This document shows, piece by piece, positions 44,302-54,059 of a stretch of DNA of 64,000 nt. The DNA is taken from contig JAFOYH010000062.1 of NCBI GenBank assembly GCA_017391465.1, forward strand, positions 1 to 64,000, given 5' to 3'. Within the stretch, counting starts at the first letter, position 1; each line of letters begins with the position of its first letter. Both the position numbers and the translations under genes were made by a program. This DNA is from Lachnospiraceae bacterium (GTDB lineage: Bacteria > Bacillota_A > Clostridia > Lachnospirales > Lachnospiraceae). Below the pieces are notes generated by a model, which saw only the letters and a list, made by a program, of their open reading frames with translations, had not been told where the DNA came from and did no database searches.

Positions 44302-45192
44302 ATGGCCATTTTTACAGGTGCTGGTGTAGCAATCGTCACTCCGATGTATCCGGATGGTAAGGTGAATTTTGATAAATTGGGAGAATTGATCGAATTTCAG
44401 ATTGCAAACCATACAGACAGTATTATTATTACAGGAACAACAGGTGAGTCATCGACTTTGTCTGAAGAAGAACATGTGGAGTGTATTCGATTTGCTATTG
44501 ATAAAGTTGCAAAACGTATTCCGGTCATTGCGGGAACTGGATCAAATTGTACAGAGACAGCGATTTATCTGACAACAGAAGCTGAAAAAGCAGGTGCTGA
44601 TGGTGCTTTGGTTGTTACACCATATTATAATAAAGCAACACAAAAAGGACTTGTACAGCATTTTTCCATGATTGCAGAACACACAAGTCTTCCAATCGTT
44701 CTTTACAGTGTTGCAAGTCGTACAGGTGTGAATATTGCACCGGAAACAGTGGCAACATTACATCGCAGCTGCGAAAATATTGTGGCGATTAAAGAAGCCA
44801 GCGGTAATATTTCTCAGGTGGCTGATATTTTACAGATGACACAGGGAGATATTGATGTGTATTCCGGTAATGATGATCAGATTGTACCGATTCTTTCATT
44901 AGGGGGAAAAGGTGTTATTTCTGTTTTATCGAATATATGTCCACGGGAGACACATGATATTGTTGCTAAATTTATGAATGGCGACATTGCTGGATCCCGT
45001 GAACTTCAGTTGAAAGCACTGCCTTTAATTCATGCGTTATTCTGTGAGGTCAATCCAATTCCTGTGAAGACCGCATTGAATCTGATGGGAATGGAAGTTG
45101 GACCATTAAGACTGCCTATGACACCGATGGAGGAAGCGAACAAAGCGCGTTTACTTCAGGCGATGAAAGAATTTGGAGTTGCAGTAAAATAA
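44302..45192 (+). CDS. dapA: 4-hydroxy-tetrahydrodipicolinate synthase
   Basis: 296 aa TIM-barrel aldolase condensing pyruvate and aspartate semialdehyde, the first step of the diaminopimelate/lysine branch and also the source of dipicolinic acid. TGTTGESSTLSEEEH, TPYYNKATQKG (catalytic Tyr) and VAIKEASGN (Schiff-base Lys) are present; YSGNDDQIVPILSLGGKG follows. GGGAGG before the ATG. A terminator separates it from dapB, so the two are only partly co-transcribed. Confidence 0.97.
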   Translation: MAIFTGAGVAIVTPMYPDGKVNFDKLGELIEFQIANHTDSIIITGTTGESSTLSEEEHVECIRFAIDKVAKRIPVIAGTGSNCTETAIYLTTEAEKAGADGALVVTPYYNKATQKGLVQHFSMIAEHTSLPIVLYSVASRTGVNIAPETVATLHRSCENIVAIKEASGNISQVADILQMTQGDIDVYSGNDDQIVPILSLGGKGVISVLSNICPRETHDIVAKFMNGDIAGSRELQLKALPLIHALFCEVNPIPVKTALNLMGMEVGPLRLPMTPMEEANKARLLQAMKEFGVAVK

Positions 45193-45204
45193 CATTTGGA
45201 AGAG

Positions 45205-45240
45205 AGCTGTGTTCGGTAGAAGTGCCTGACACAGCTTTTT
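45205..45240 (+). terminator. Terminator between dapA and dapB
   Basis: AGCTGTGT (45205-45212) / ACACAGCT (45229-45236), 16-nt loop, T5 tract. Confidence 0.8.
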
Positions 45241-45273
45241 ATGCTTTATTTTGAAATAAGGAAGGGTTAAAAA

Positions 45274-46029
45274 ATGACAAAATTTATTATGCATGGATGC
45301 AATGGGGCAATGGGACAGGTCATTACCCGGCTTGCAAAAGAGGATCCGGAAGTTCAGATTGCAGCAGGAATTGATCTAAAAGATTGCTATGATAATGGCT
45401 ATCCGGTTTTTACGAATATGGATGAGTGTATGGTTGAAGCAGATGTTATTGTGGATTTTTCAGTTGCTAAAGCCGTGGATGCTGTGCTTGACTATGCGGT
45501 TAAACGTCAGATTCCCTTAGTTCTTTGTACGACCGGATTGTCTGCGGAACAGTTAAAAAAGGTCGAAGAGGCAAGTAAAAAAGTAGCGATTTTAAGATCG
45601 GCGAATATGTCTCTGGGTGTGAATACGGTGTTTAAACTGGCTGCATTAGGAGCTCAGGTACTGGCAAATGCCGGGTATGATATGGAGATTGTTGAAAAAC
45701 ATCATAATTTAAAACTGGATGCGCCATCCGGTACGGCATTGGCCATTGCAGATGCTATGAATGAAGTGTTAAACCATGAATATGTTTATAAACTTGATCG
45801 CAGTTCGGAACGAGCACGTCGTGATTCGAAAGAAATTGGTATTCAGGCAGTTCGCGGAGGTAATATTGTTGGTGAACACGAAGTCTTCTTCTGTGGTCCG
45901 GACGAGGTTATTGAGATTAAACATACGGCATATTCAAAAGCTATTTTTGGAAAGGGTGCTATTGCAGCGGCTGCATTTCTGAAAGGTAAGGAACCTGGAA
46001 TGTATGCAATGAGTGATGTCATTGCGTAG
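45274..46029 (+). CDS. dapB: 4-hydroxy-tetrahydrodipicolinate reductase
   Basis: 251 aa. It reduces the DapA product with NAD(P)H. HGCNGAMGQVI is the Rossmann loop, VIVDFSV and CTTGLS follow, and the catalytic motif EKHHNLKLDAPSGTAL contains the paired His and Lys. QAVRGGNIVGEHEVFF and EIKHTAYSKAIFGKGA end the protein. AGGAAGGG precedes the ATG. fbp begins 26 nt later. Confidence 0.97.
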   Translation: MTKFIMHGCNGAMGQVITRLAKEDPEVQIAAGIDLKDCYDNGYPVFTNMDECMVEADVIVDFSVAKAVDAVLDYAVKRQIPLVLCTTGLSAEQLKKVEEASKKVAILRSANMSLGVNTVFKLAALGAQVLANAGYDMEIVEKHHNLKLDAPSGTALAIADAMNEVLNHEYVYKLDRSSERARRDSKEIGIQAVRGGNIVGEHEVFFCGPDEVIEIKHTAYSKAIFGKGAIAAAAFLKGKEPGMYAMSDVIA

Positions 46030-46055
46030 TTGTGTAGCTAAGGAGGCGTTTTATA

Positions 46056-48098
46056 ATGATGGAAAATAATATGATGCAGGGAAAGTATGAAACATTGCAG
46101 ACGCGTTATCTGGAGACTTTAGCAAAGATGTATCCGACGATTGCATCTGCGTCTACAGAAATTATTAACCTTCAAGCGATTTTAAATCTTCCGAAGGGTA
46201 CAGAACATGTATTGAGTGATATTCACGGAGAAGCAGAACAGTTTTTTCATGTTTTGAAAAATGGTTCTGGTGCGGTTCGTACAAAGATTGATGAAGAATT
46301 TGGCAACTCTTTATGTATTCGTGATAAAAAGCAGTTGGCTACATTAATTTACTACCCGGAAGATAAACTGGACATTATCGAAAAGACAGAAACAGATCTT
46401 GATGACTGGTATAAGATTACATTGCATCGATTGATTCAGGTGTGTAAACGTGTGGCTTCCAAATATACACGTTCTAAAGTTCGTAAAGCTATGCCTAAGG
46501 ATTTTGCATATGTGATCGAAGAATTGATTAATGAAAAAGAAGAAGCCATGAATAAAGAAGCTTATTATAATGGCATCATCGATACGATTATTCGCGTGGG
46601 GCGTTCCAGAGACTTCATTGTGGCGCTTTCTAAACTGATTCAGAGACTGGTTATTGACCATTTACATATTGTTGGAGATATTTACGATCGAGGTACAGGG
46701 GCTGTAGAGATTTTAGATCATTTGATGCATTATCATTCTGTAGATATCCAGTGGGGCAATCATGATGTCCTTTGGCTTGGTGCTGCCTCTGGTCATCCGG
46801 CATGTATTGCAAATGTTATTCGAATCTGTGCACGCTATGGAAATCTTGCAACTTTGGAGGATTCCTATGGTATTAACCTTATGCCATTGGCGAACTTTGC
46901 TTTGGAAGTCTATGCAGATGATTCGTGTGATCATTTTACAACCCAGTATCACGGAGATTCAGATATGCTGAGCCGTATCGAAGAACAGACTGAGATGAAG
47001 ATGCATAAAGCGATTTCCATTATTCAGTTTAAACTGGAAGGACAGTTGATTAAACGACGTCCGGAATTCCTCATGGAAAACCGTATGATTTTGGATAAGA
47101 TCAATCCGGAAGAGGGCACAGTTGTTGTCGACGGCATAACCTATAATCTTTTGGATAATAATTTTCCAACCATTATGTGGAGCGACCCATTCCAGTTGTC
47201 CAGTGAAGAAGAGAAAGTTGTGAATCGTCTGGTACAGAACTTTAAAAACTGTGAAAAACTTCAGGAACATGCCAAGTTCTTAATGAAGTCCGGAAGCTTA
47301 TATCTTTGTTATAATGAAAATCTTTATTACCATGGATGTATTCCAATGAATGATGACGGTTCTTTCAGGGAAGTCTATTTTAATGGTGAAGGATATAAAG
47401 GTAAAGAATTGTACGATTTTCTTGAAAGGAATATCCGTAAAGGTTATTATTTACCTGAAGATAATCGGGATAAAAAATGCTATTGCCAGGATTTAATGTG
47501 GTTTGCATGGTCAAATGAAAATTCGCCAGTGTTTGGTAAGGAAAAAATGGCTACATTCGAACGTTATTTCCTCGGTGAAAAAGAATCCCATGAAGAACGT
47601 AAAGACCCATATTATCGAATTATTGAAGATGAAACAATGTCGGTTGCCGTATGTGAAAATATTTTAAAAGAATTTGGTTTGAACTCTAAAAAATCACATA
47701 TTATTAATGGTCACATGCCGGTTAAGTTGAAAAAAGGTGAGAGTCCGGTGAAGGGTAATGGACGTCTCTTTATCATTGATGGAGGCTTTTCAAAGGCTTA
47801 TCAGAAGACAACAGGCATTGCTGGGTATACATTGGTTTATAATTCCTATGGCCTTCGTATTGTAACGCATATGCCGTTTGAAAGTCGTGAACGTGCGATT
47901 ATTGATGAAACAGATATTTGTGAAAGTACAAGTTATACAGAAAAATTGGCGTATCGTCAGTTTGTGGCAGACACAGATGATGGTAAAGTACTCAAAAAGA
48001 GAATTGAAGATCTCGAACTTCTTCTAAAAGCTTATCGCAATGGTAAGATTCGAGAAGTGAATGAGAAAAATGTGCAGAGCCGGGTATGGCATGATTAA
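46056..48098 (+). CDS. fbp: Fructose-1,6-bisphosphatase, class III
   Basis: 680 aa, the length of the Firmicute-specific class III enzyme of gluconeogenesis, a metallophosphoesterase. VLSDIHGEAEQF, VGDIYDRGTGAVEI, QWGNHDVLWLGAASG and INGHMPVKLKKGESPVKGNGR are the metal-binding phosphatase motifs in order. AGGAGG lies 9 nt before ATG 46056. It sits between dapB and nadE on the same strand with short gaps, probably one transcript. Confidence 0.97.
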   Translation: MMENNMMQGKYETLQTRYLETLAKMYPTIASASTEIINLQAILNLPKGTEHVLSDIHGEAEQFFHVLKNGSGAVRTKIDEEFGNSLCIRDKKQLATLIYYPEDKLDIIEKTETDLDDWYKITLHRLIQVCKRVASKYTRSKVRKAMPKDFAYVIEELINEKEEAMNKEAYYNGIIDTIIRVGRSRDFIVALSKLIQRLVIDHLHIVGDIYDRGTGAVEILDHLMHYHSVDIQWGNHDVLWLGAASGHPACIANVIRICARYGNLATLEDSYGINLMPLANFALEVYADDSCDHFTTQYHGDSDMLSRIEEQTEMKMHKAISIIQFKLEGQLIKRRPEFLMENRMILDKINPEEGTVVVDGITYNLLDNNFPTIMWSDPFQLSSEEEKVVNRLVQNFKNCEKLQEHAKFLMKSGSLYLCYNENLYYHGCIPMNDDGSFREVYFNGEGYKGKELYDFLERNIRKGYYLPEDNRDKKCYCQDLMWFAWSNENSPVFGKEKMATFERYFLGEKESHEERKDPYYRIIEDETMSVAVCENILKEFGLNSKKSHIINGHMPVKLKKGESPVKGNGRLFIIDGGFSKAYQKTTGIAGYTLVYNSYGLRIVTHMPFESRERAIIDETDICESTSYTEKLAYRQFVADTDDGKVLKKRIEDLELLLKAYRNGKIREVNEKNVQSRVWHD

Positions 48099-48117
48099 TC
48101 TATTGGAGGCATAGAAG

Positions 48118-50031
48118 ATGAAGGATGGATTTATTAGAGTGGCAGCAGCGACACCTGAAATTCAGGTGGCAGATTGTGTATATAATCGTGAACAGATTGA
48201 GCAAATGATGAAAGATGCCTATGAGCGTGATGCAAGCCTGATCGTTTTTCCGGAATTGTGTTTGACGGGCTATACTTGTGGTGATCTTTTCCTTCAAGAC
48301 TTACTGTTAAGTCAAACATTAAATGCTCTGAATGAACTTTTGGAAGTTTCTAAAGAATGTTCTATATTAACGGTTGTTGGTATGCCTTTGGAAGTGTGCG
48401 GTAAATTATATAATGTGGCCGTTTTCTTTAAGGAAGGTCGCATTTTAGGTGTAATTCCAAAAACATTTATACCAAATTATTCGGAATTTTATGAGGCACG
48501 TCATTTTGAACGTGGCATAAAAAAGCCGATACGTATCGAATTACTCGGACAGGATGTATGGTTTGGCAGTCAGTTGCTGTTTAAATGCATGAATGTGCCG
48601 GGACTTGTTATTGGTGGTGAAATCTGTGAAGATTTATGGGCACCAAATCCGCCAAGTATTCAGCATGCTTTGGCTGGAGCAACAATGATGGTAAATCTTT
48701 CAGCCAGTGATGAAGTGACCGGTAAGTCGGACTATCGCAGGGGCTTGGTATCCGGTCAGTCAGCTCGACTTATATGTGCGTATGTTTATGCGGGTGCAGG
48801 AGACGGTGAATCTACGACGGATCTTGTTTTTCCAGGACATAATCTGATTTTCGAGAATGGTGCTTGCCTTGCAGAATCAAAGATTTTTGAAAATGGTATC
48901 ATTTATGCGGATGTCGATCTTGGCAGGATTAATAGTGATCGTCGACGTATGACAACATTTATTCAAGGCGGTGATGTGGATTACATCCGTGTTCCGTTTG
49001 AATTGGAGAAAAAAGAATTAAAACTTGAACGTTTTATCGATCCAAATCCGTTCGTTCCATCCCACGATGTGGACCGACAGAAACGTTGTGAAGAAATTTT
49101 AAATATTCAGGCAGTCGGACTCAAGAAAAGATTGGCACATACCCATTGTCAAAATGCGGTTGTGGGGATTTCCGGGGGACTGGATTCTACATTGGCTTTA
49201 CTTGTTACTGTTCGTGCTTTTGATATGCTTGGAATCGATCGCAAAAAAATCATGGCAGTGACCATGCCATGTTTTGGCACGACAGACAGAACTTATAATA
49301 ATGCCTGTCAGTTGGTCAACGATCTTGGCGCTGATCTTCATGAAGTCAATATTCGCGATGCAGTAACACTTCATTTTAAAGATATTCATCAGGATTTAAA
49401 TAATCATGATGTGACATTTGAAAATGGTCAGGCAAGGGAACGTACTCAGGTACTTATGGATTTGGCAAATCAACGTGGTGGTATGGTTATTGGAACGGGT
49501 GATCTTTCAGAGCTTGCTCTTGGCTGGGCCACTTATAATGGGGATCATATGTCTATGTACGGTGTGAATGCATCGATTCCAAAAACGTTGGTTCGACATC
49601 TGGTGCAGTATTATGCAGATACTCATGCAGATGAAAGTCTGAAAGCGGTTCTTTTGGATATCTTAGATACGCCGGTAAGTCCAGAGTTGATTCCGCCAAA
49701 AGAAGGTGAGATTACACAGAAAACAGAAGATCTTGTCGGACCTTATGAATTACATGATTTCTTCTTATATCAGATGATTCGTTTTGGTTATGCGCCATCA
49801 AAGATTTATCGTATGGCTTGTATAGCCTTTGAAGATGAATATACATCGGAAACTATTTTAAAATGGATGAAGAATTTCTATCATCGATTCTTTACACAGC
49901 AGTTTAAACGTTCCTGTGTTCCTGATGGACCAAAAGTTGGTTCTGTTGCATTATCACCAAGAGGTGACTGGCGTATGCCGAGTGATGCGTCGGCACGCAT
50001 TTGGAAAGAGGAACTTGAAACATTGGCATAA
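48118..50031 (+). CDS. nadE: Glutamine-dependent NAD+ synthetase
   Basis: 637 aa. The N-terminal nitrilase-type glutaminase (about 1-290) supplies ammonia: Glu in [15 protein letters not shown], Lys in [11 protein letters not shown], Cys in [16 protein letters not shown]. The C-terminal amidating domain carries [12 protein letters not shown] for [32 protein letters not shown] in two parts, and a family ending. It completes NAD from nicotinate adenine dinucleotide. TTGGAGG before the ATG, 19 nt after fbp. Confidence 0.97.
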   Translation: MKDGFIRVAAATPEIQVADCVYNREQIEQMMKDAYERDASLIVFPELCLTGYTCGDLFLQDLLLSQTLNALNELLEVSKECSILTVVGMPLEVCGKLYNVAVFFKEGRILGVIPKTFIPNYSEFYEARHFERGIKKPIRIELLGQDVWFGSQLLFKCMNVPGLVIGGEICEDLWAPNPPSIQHALAGATMMVNLSASDEVTGKSDYRRGLVSGQSARLICAYVYAGAGDGESTTDLVFPGHNLIFENGACLAESKIFENGIIYADVDLGRINSDRRRMTTFIQGGDVDYIRVPFELEKKELKLERFIDPNPFVPSHDVDRQKRCEEILNIQAVGLKKRLAHTHCQNAVVGISGGLDSTLALLVTVRAFDMLGIDRKKIMAVTMPCFGTTDRTYNNACQLVNDLGADLHEVNIRDAVTLHFKDIHQDLNNHDVTFENGQARERTQVLMDLANQRGGMVIGTGDLSELALGWATYNGDHMSMYGVNASIPKTLVRHLVQYYADTHADESLKAVLLDILDTPVSPELIPPKEGEITQKTEDLVGPYELHDFFLYQMIRFGYAPSKIYRMACIAFEDEYTSETILKWMKNFYHRFFTQQFKRSCVPDGPKVGSVALSPRGDWRMPSDASARIWKEELETLA

Positions 50032-50037
50032 AAAATA

Positions 50038-50098
50038 CACTCCTCAAAAGGATGTCTGTTGTTGCTTATATAGACAGCCATTTGAGGAGTGATTTTTG
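50038..50098. terminator. Bidirectional terminator between nadE and the FMN-bind-like gene
   Basis: CACTCCTCAAA (50038-50048) / TTTGAGGAGTG (50081-50091) with an inner TGTCT/AGACA pairing and a T-rich tail; an A tract before it allows minus-strand use, though that gene ends 35 nt away. Confidence 0.8.
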
Positions 50099-50125
50099 TT
50101 ATAAGGTATTTTTTAGAGAATACGT

Positions 50126-50563
50126 TTATTTTGCTGCTTTATCCAGAGCAATGTTAATGGCATCTAAAAGTAAAGTTGAAGTATACTGGCTGGATTCATC
50201 ATAGACGACATTTTCCAGTGCAACACCGGAAGTAAGCTGCATGGTTATGTTTTCAAGACAAGATTCCATCAGAGGATAGGAGGCTGTGACGCTTTCGGAT
50301 AATGGTGAGGATTCAATGCTGTGAATGTGTTTCTCGTCCACATTCACTTGAAGTCGGATGGGTGTTTCACCTAAGTGAATAGAGGTTGTATAGGTACATG
50401 GTGTATATGTAGGTGCACTCTCAGAATCATTGGAAGATGCATCCGATTTTGTAAAAAACATATAAACAAAAAGGAAAATGAGAATAAGTGCAAACAGAAA
50501 TAATATAAAGGTATATATGAGCGATTTCATTCGAAGAATAATGATTCGTGTTTTTGAATGCAT
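50126..50563 (-). CDS. Membrane-anchored protein with a degenerate FMN-bind-like domain
   Basis: 145 aa. One N-terminal hydrophobic segment (about 14-36), a Ser/Asp-rich linker, then a domain whose end, YTSTLLLDAINIALDKA, resembles the FMN_bind domain of RnfG/NqrC. There the flavinylated Thr sits in SGATYTS; here the matching stretch is ESSQYTS, so the covalent flavin site is gone. It is predicted to face outside. GGGAGG precedes the ATG. Family assignment is by eye from the C-terminal pattern only; function unknown. Confidence 0.55.
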   Translation of the reverse strand: MHSKTRIIILRMKSLIYTFILFLFALILIFLFVYMFFTKSDASSNDSESAPTYTPCTYTTSIHLGETPIRLQVNVDEKHIHSIESSPLSESVTASYPLMESCLENITMQLTSGVALENVVYDESSQYTSTLLLDAINIALDKAAK

Positions 50564-50618
50564 AACTGTCCTCCCTAAAAATACTTTAGTATAAACTATG
50601 TTTGAATCGATTAAAATA

Positions 50619-50627
50619 TGCTATGAT
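50619..50627 (+). promoter_or_regulatory. Extended -10 promoter of addB-addA
   Basis: TGCTATGAT, an extended -10 (TGn + TATGAT), about 30 nt before addB; the -35 is weak. Confidence 0.5.
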
Positions 50628-50657
50628 AAATAACAGAAAAATGAAAGGAGCTTAGCC

Positions 50658-53600
50658 ATGTCACTTCAGATGATCATCGGCGGAGAAGGAAGCCATCGAT
50701 CCGAATATATGTATCAAAATTTAATCGAGGAAGCTTTGAAAAAGCCGGAACAGCAGTTTTATCTTATCGTTCCGGAACAATATACAATGCAGACACAGAT
50801 GAAGATGACCGAAATGCATCCGGGACATGGTGTGATGAATATTGATATTGTCAGTTTTCCACGTTTGGCTTACCGTGTGTTTGAAGAAATCGGAGGCATA
50901 AAAAAGACCATTCTTGAAGATACGGGGAAACGAATGGTTATTCGAAAACTCCTTTCCAATAATCGTGAGGATTTTGGCGTCTTTGCCGGAAGTTTATATA
51001 AAAATGGTTTTGTAGAGCAGGCAAAGTCCATGCTCTCAGAATTGTTCCAGTATAGTGTGGGGTCGGCTCAGATTGAGGAGAGTCGACTTAAAGTTGGAGA
51101 GACAACCATTCTGGGAAAGAAATTAAAAGATATTCAGATTTTATATGATGCTTTTAAAGACTATATGGCGGATACCTATATGACAGCAGAAGAACTTTTG
51201 TCTGTGCTTGCAGATCGTATTTCATTTTCCGATCAACTCAAGGGAAGTCGTGTGTATGTTGATAATTTTACGGGCTTTACACCATCACAATATCGTTTGC
51301 TCGAAGAATTAATGAAGATCTGTGATAAAGTCGTGATTGGATTATGCATTGACATTCAAGATCAGCCATATGAACTTGGACAGGAATATCAGCTCTTTTA
51401 TCTGACAAAAGAAACGTTGTGGAAATTGAATCAATTATGCCGGCATCTGAAAATTTCACAGGAGCCGGATATCTTGCTTTCATCGTCTGCCCCGAAAAAT
51501 GAATTAGATTTTTTGGAGCGTCATCTCTTTCGATTTAGACGCTTTCAACCATGGATGGATGAACCGCATCAGGTTGAACTTTTTGCATTGGCAAATCCGA
51601 CAGATGAAGTGCATTTTGCAGCAACAAAGATTCGTCAGATGGTGATGGAACAGGATATGTCCTATAAAGATTTTGCTTTGGTTACCGGAGATGTTACAAG
51701 ATATAGTGATATGGTACAGGATTATTTCTTTAAAATGGATATTCCTATATTTGTGGATGATAAAGCCAGTCTTTTGGAAAACAGTTTTGTTGAAATGCTC
51801 CGAAGTGCTATGGAAGTCATAGTAAAAGATTTTACATATGAGAGTGTATTTCGTTATCTACGCTGTGGCTATTCTAAAATCGATGCTGAGAAAGTCGATG
51901 TGTTGGATAATTATGTTCTCGCAACAGGCTTGCGTGGAAAGAAACGCTGGTCTGACAATTTTATAAAACGTTATCGGGATTATCAATCAGAAGATTTTAT
52001 GTTGCTTAATGAAACACGTAAACAGGTTATGGCAGAGTTAGAACCCTTGTTTTCCATGATTAAACAGGGAACCGTGAGAGAATATACGAGGGCATTAAGA
52101 GCATTTATCCGTGGAATTTCAGGAGAAGAACAGTTAAATGCATACATGGATCAGATGAATACGAAAGGGGATTTTGTCCGGGCACGTATTTATGGTCAGG
52201 TTTACGAGGCTGTAAAGGATTTGTTAGATAAGTTTGAACAGATTCTTGGTGAAGAAATTGTGTCTTTGAAAGAATATATGGAAATATTAGAGTCTGGCGT
52301 GGAGGAAATTAAAGTAGGGGTGATTCCTCCAACTTTGGATCAGGTTGTTCTTGGGGATTTGAAGCGTACACGTCTTGGTGATATTAAGGTTGTATTTATT
52401 CTTGGATGTAATGACGGGGTGCTGCCCACACCTGTATCAAGCAGTGGACTTCTTTCGGATCGGGAAAAAGAATTGTTGATGGATTGTCCGATGGAGTTGG
52501 CTCCAACAGGAAAGCAAAACAGTTTTAGAGAAAAGTTTTATATTTATTCGGCAATGACAAAACCAAGTGAGATGTTGATTCTGACCTATGCTCAAATGGA
52601 TGGCAGTGGTAAAACGCTTCGTCCATCGACGATTATTAATGACATGACTTATATATTTCCAAAGCTTAAGACAAAGCTTCCGGATATATTTGAAAAGGGA
52701 CGCATTTTGTCTGGTTTAGAGGAAAGTAAATCCTATATGCTTCAGGGGATGCGTTACAAAGAACATCGAGATATATTATGGAAGAACATCTTTGCATGGC
52801 TGATGAAGAGTGAAAAGCATAAGAATGAGGTGGAAACATGGATGCATGCCATGTTTGATGTGGATGTACAGCACAGGTTGTCGAAACGAATTGTTGAAGC
52901 CCTGTATGGTATGCGGCCAACAGCCAGTATTACGACACTTGAAAAGTATGCGGCATGTGCATATGCTCATTTTTTGAAAGCCGGACTCAAATTGGAAGAA
53001 CGAAAAGCAGCAAAATTGTTACCACCGGATATGGGAAACATTTTACATGAATCGATGGAACGTTTTTCGAAAATTGTGGAAGAGAGCATATATACATGGA
53101 AAGATATGCCGGATGAATTTCGTGAGACCACAATCGAGCGTGTCGTTCGTGAAACCGGTATGGAATATGGATCGGCTATTTTTCTTGAAAGCGCCCGTCA
53201 CGGATATTATCTGGAACGATTGGTTAAAATGGCAAAACGTACTGTATGGACTATCCAGAAACAAATCTGTAAAGGGGATTTTGTTCCAAAAGGTTTTGAA
53301 ACCCAATTTGCAGTTGGGGATAAAGTGCGTTTGATTGGAACGGTGGATCGATATGACGTTTATGATGAAGAAGATATCCATGCACTTCGTATTGTGGACT
53401 ATAAGTCCGGAATGAAAGATTTTGACTTGACAGAAGTTTATTATGGTTTGTCTATTCAATTAGTTGTGTATCTTGAAAGTATGTCTCGTATTGAAGCGCA
53501 AAGATATCCGGATAAACGGATTATCAAAGCCGGAATGTTTTATTACCATATGCATGATCCGGTTCTTGAAAATGCACCGGATCAGCCGGAGGAACTGGAA

Positions 53601-54059
53601 AAGAAACTTATTTCCCAGTTGAAAATGGAAGGACTGGCAAATGAAGATTTGAATGTGCTTTATTGGATGGACCGTCATCCGGAAGAAGAACCACAGATTT
53701 TATCTGTAAAGCTCAATAAATCCGGAGATTTTTCAGCGTCATCCCTTACAGCATCCTCAGAGCAGATGGATCAGCTGGGATTCTTTGTGAATCGGCGGAT
53801 TGAAGAATTGGTCGATGGATGGATGTCCGGCGATATTTCCAAAAATCCATATTTATACATGAAAGACAGCAAACGTCGGACGGCCTGTGATTTTTGCGAG
53901 TATAAAGGGATCTGCAGGTTCGACGAAAAACTGGAAAGTTGTAAGTATCATCGATTAATGGAGTTGAAAGCAGATACAATATGGGAACGTATTTATGAGG
54001 AGGTGAAAGATGCGTGGGAAAATCATGGACAGAAGAACAAAAACAAGTCATTGAATTAA
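50658..54059 (+). CDS. addB: ATP-dependent helicase/nuclease subunit AddB
   Basis: 1133 aa. With AddA it resects double-strand breaks and loads RecA after Chi recognition. The N-terminus has the P-loop-like GGEGSHRSEYMY, degenerate compared with GRAGTGKT-type loops of AddB. The C-terminal nuclease domain carries RIVDYKSGMKDFDL and the Fe-S cysteines C767 and C1077-x2-C1080-x5-C1086, spaced as in Bacillus AddB. GAAAGGAG before the ATG. It overlaps addA by 46 nt. Confidence 0.95.
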   Translation: MSLQMIIGGEGSHRSEYMYQNLIEEALKKPEQQFYLIVPEQYTMQTQMKMTEMHPGHGVMNIDIVSFPRLAYRVFEEIGGIKKTILEDTGKRMVIRKLLSNNREDFGVFAGSLYKNGFVEQAKSMLSELFQYSVGSAQIEESRLKVGETTILGKKLKDIQILYDAFKDYMADTYMTAEELLSVLADRISFSDQLKGSRVYVDNFTGFTPSQYRLLEELMKICDKVVIGLCIDIQDQPYELGQEYQLFYLTKETLWKLNQLCRHLKISQEPDILLSSSAPKNELDFLERHLFRFRRFQPWMDEPHQVELFALANPTDEVHFAATKIRQMVMEQDMSYKDFALVTGDVTRYSDMVQDYFFKMDIPIFVDDKASLLENSFVEMLRSAMEVIVKDFTYESVFRYLRCGYSKIDAEKVDVLDNYVLATGLRGKKRWSDNFIKRYRDYQSEDFMLLNETRKQVMAELEPLFSMIKQGTVREYTRALRAFIRGISGEEQLNAYMDQMNTKGDFVRARIYGQVYEAVKDLLDKFEQILGEEIVSLKEYMEILESGVEEIKVGVIPPTLDQVVLGDLKRTRLGDIKVVFILGCNDGVLPTPVSSSGLLSDREKELLMDCPMELAPTGKQNSFREKFYIYSAMTKPSEMLILTYAQMDGSGKTLRPSTIINDMTYIFPKLKTKLPDIFEKGRILSGLEESKSYMLQGMRYKEHRDILWKNIFAWLMKSEKHKNEVETWMHAMFDVDVQHRLSKRIVEALYGMRPTASITTLEKYAACAYAHFLKAGLKLEERKAAKLLPPDMGNILHESMERFSKIVEESIYTWKDMPDEFRETTIERVVRETGMEYGSAIFLESARHGYYLERLVKMAKRTVWTIQKQICKGDFVPKGFETQFAVGDKVRLIGTVDRYDVYDEEDIHALRIVDYKSGMKDFDLTEVYYGLSIQLVVYLESMSRIEAQRYPDKRIIKAGMFYYHMHDPVLENAPDQPEELEKKLISQLKMEGLANEDLNVLYWMDRHPEEEPQILSVKLNKSGDFSASSLTASSEQMDQLGFFVNRRIEELVDGWMSGDISKNPYLYMKDSKRRTACDFCEYKGICRFDEKLESCKYHRLMELKADTIWERIYEEVKDAWENHGQKNKNKSLN

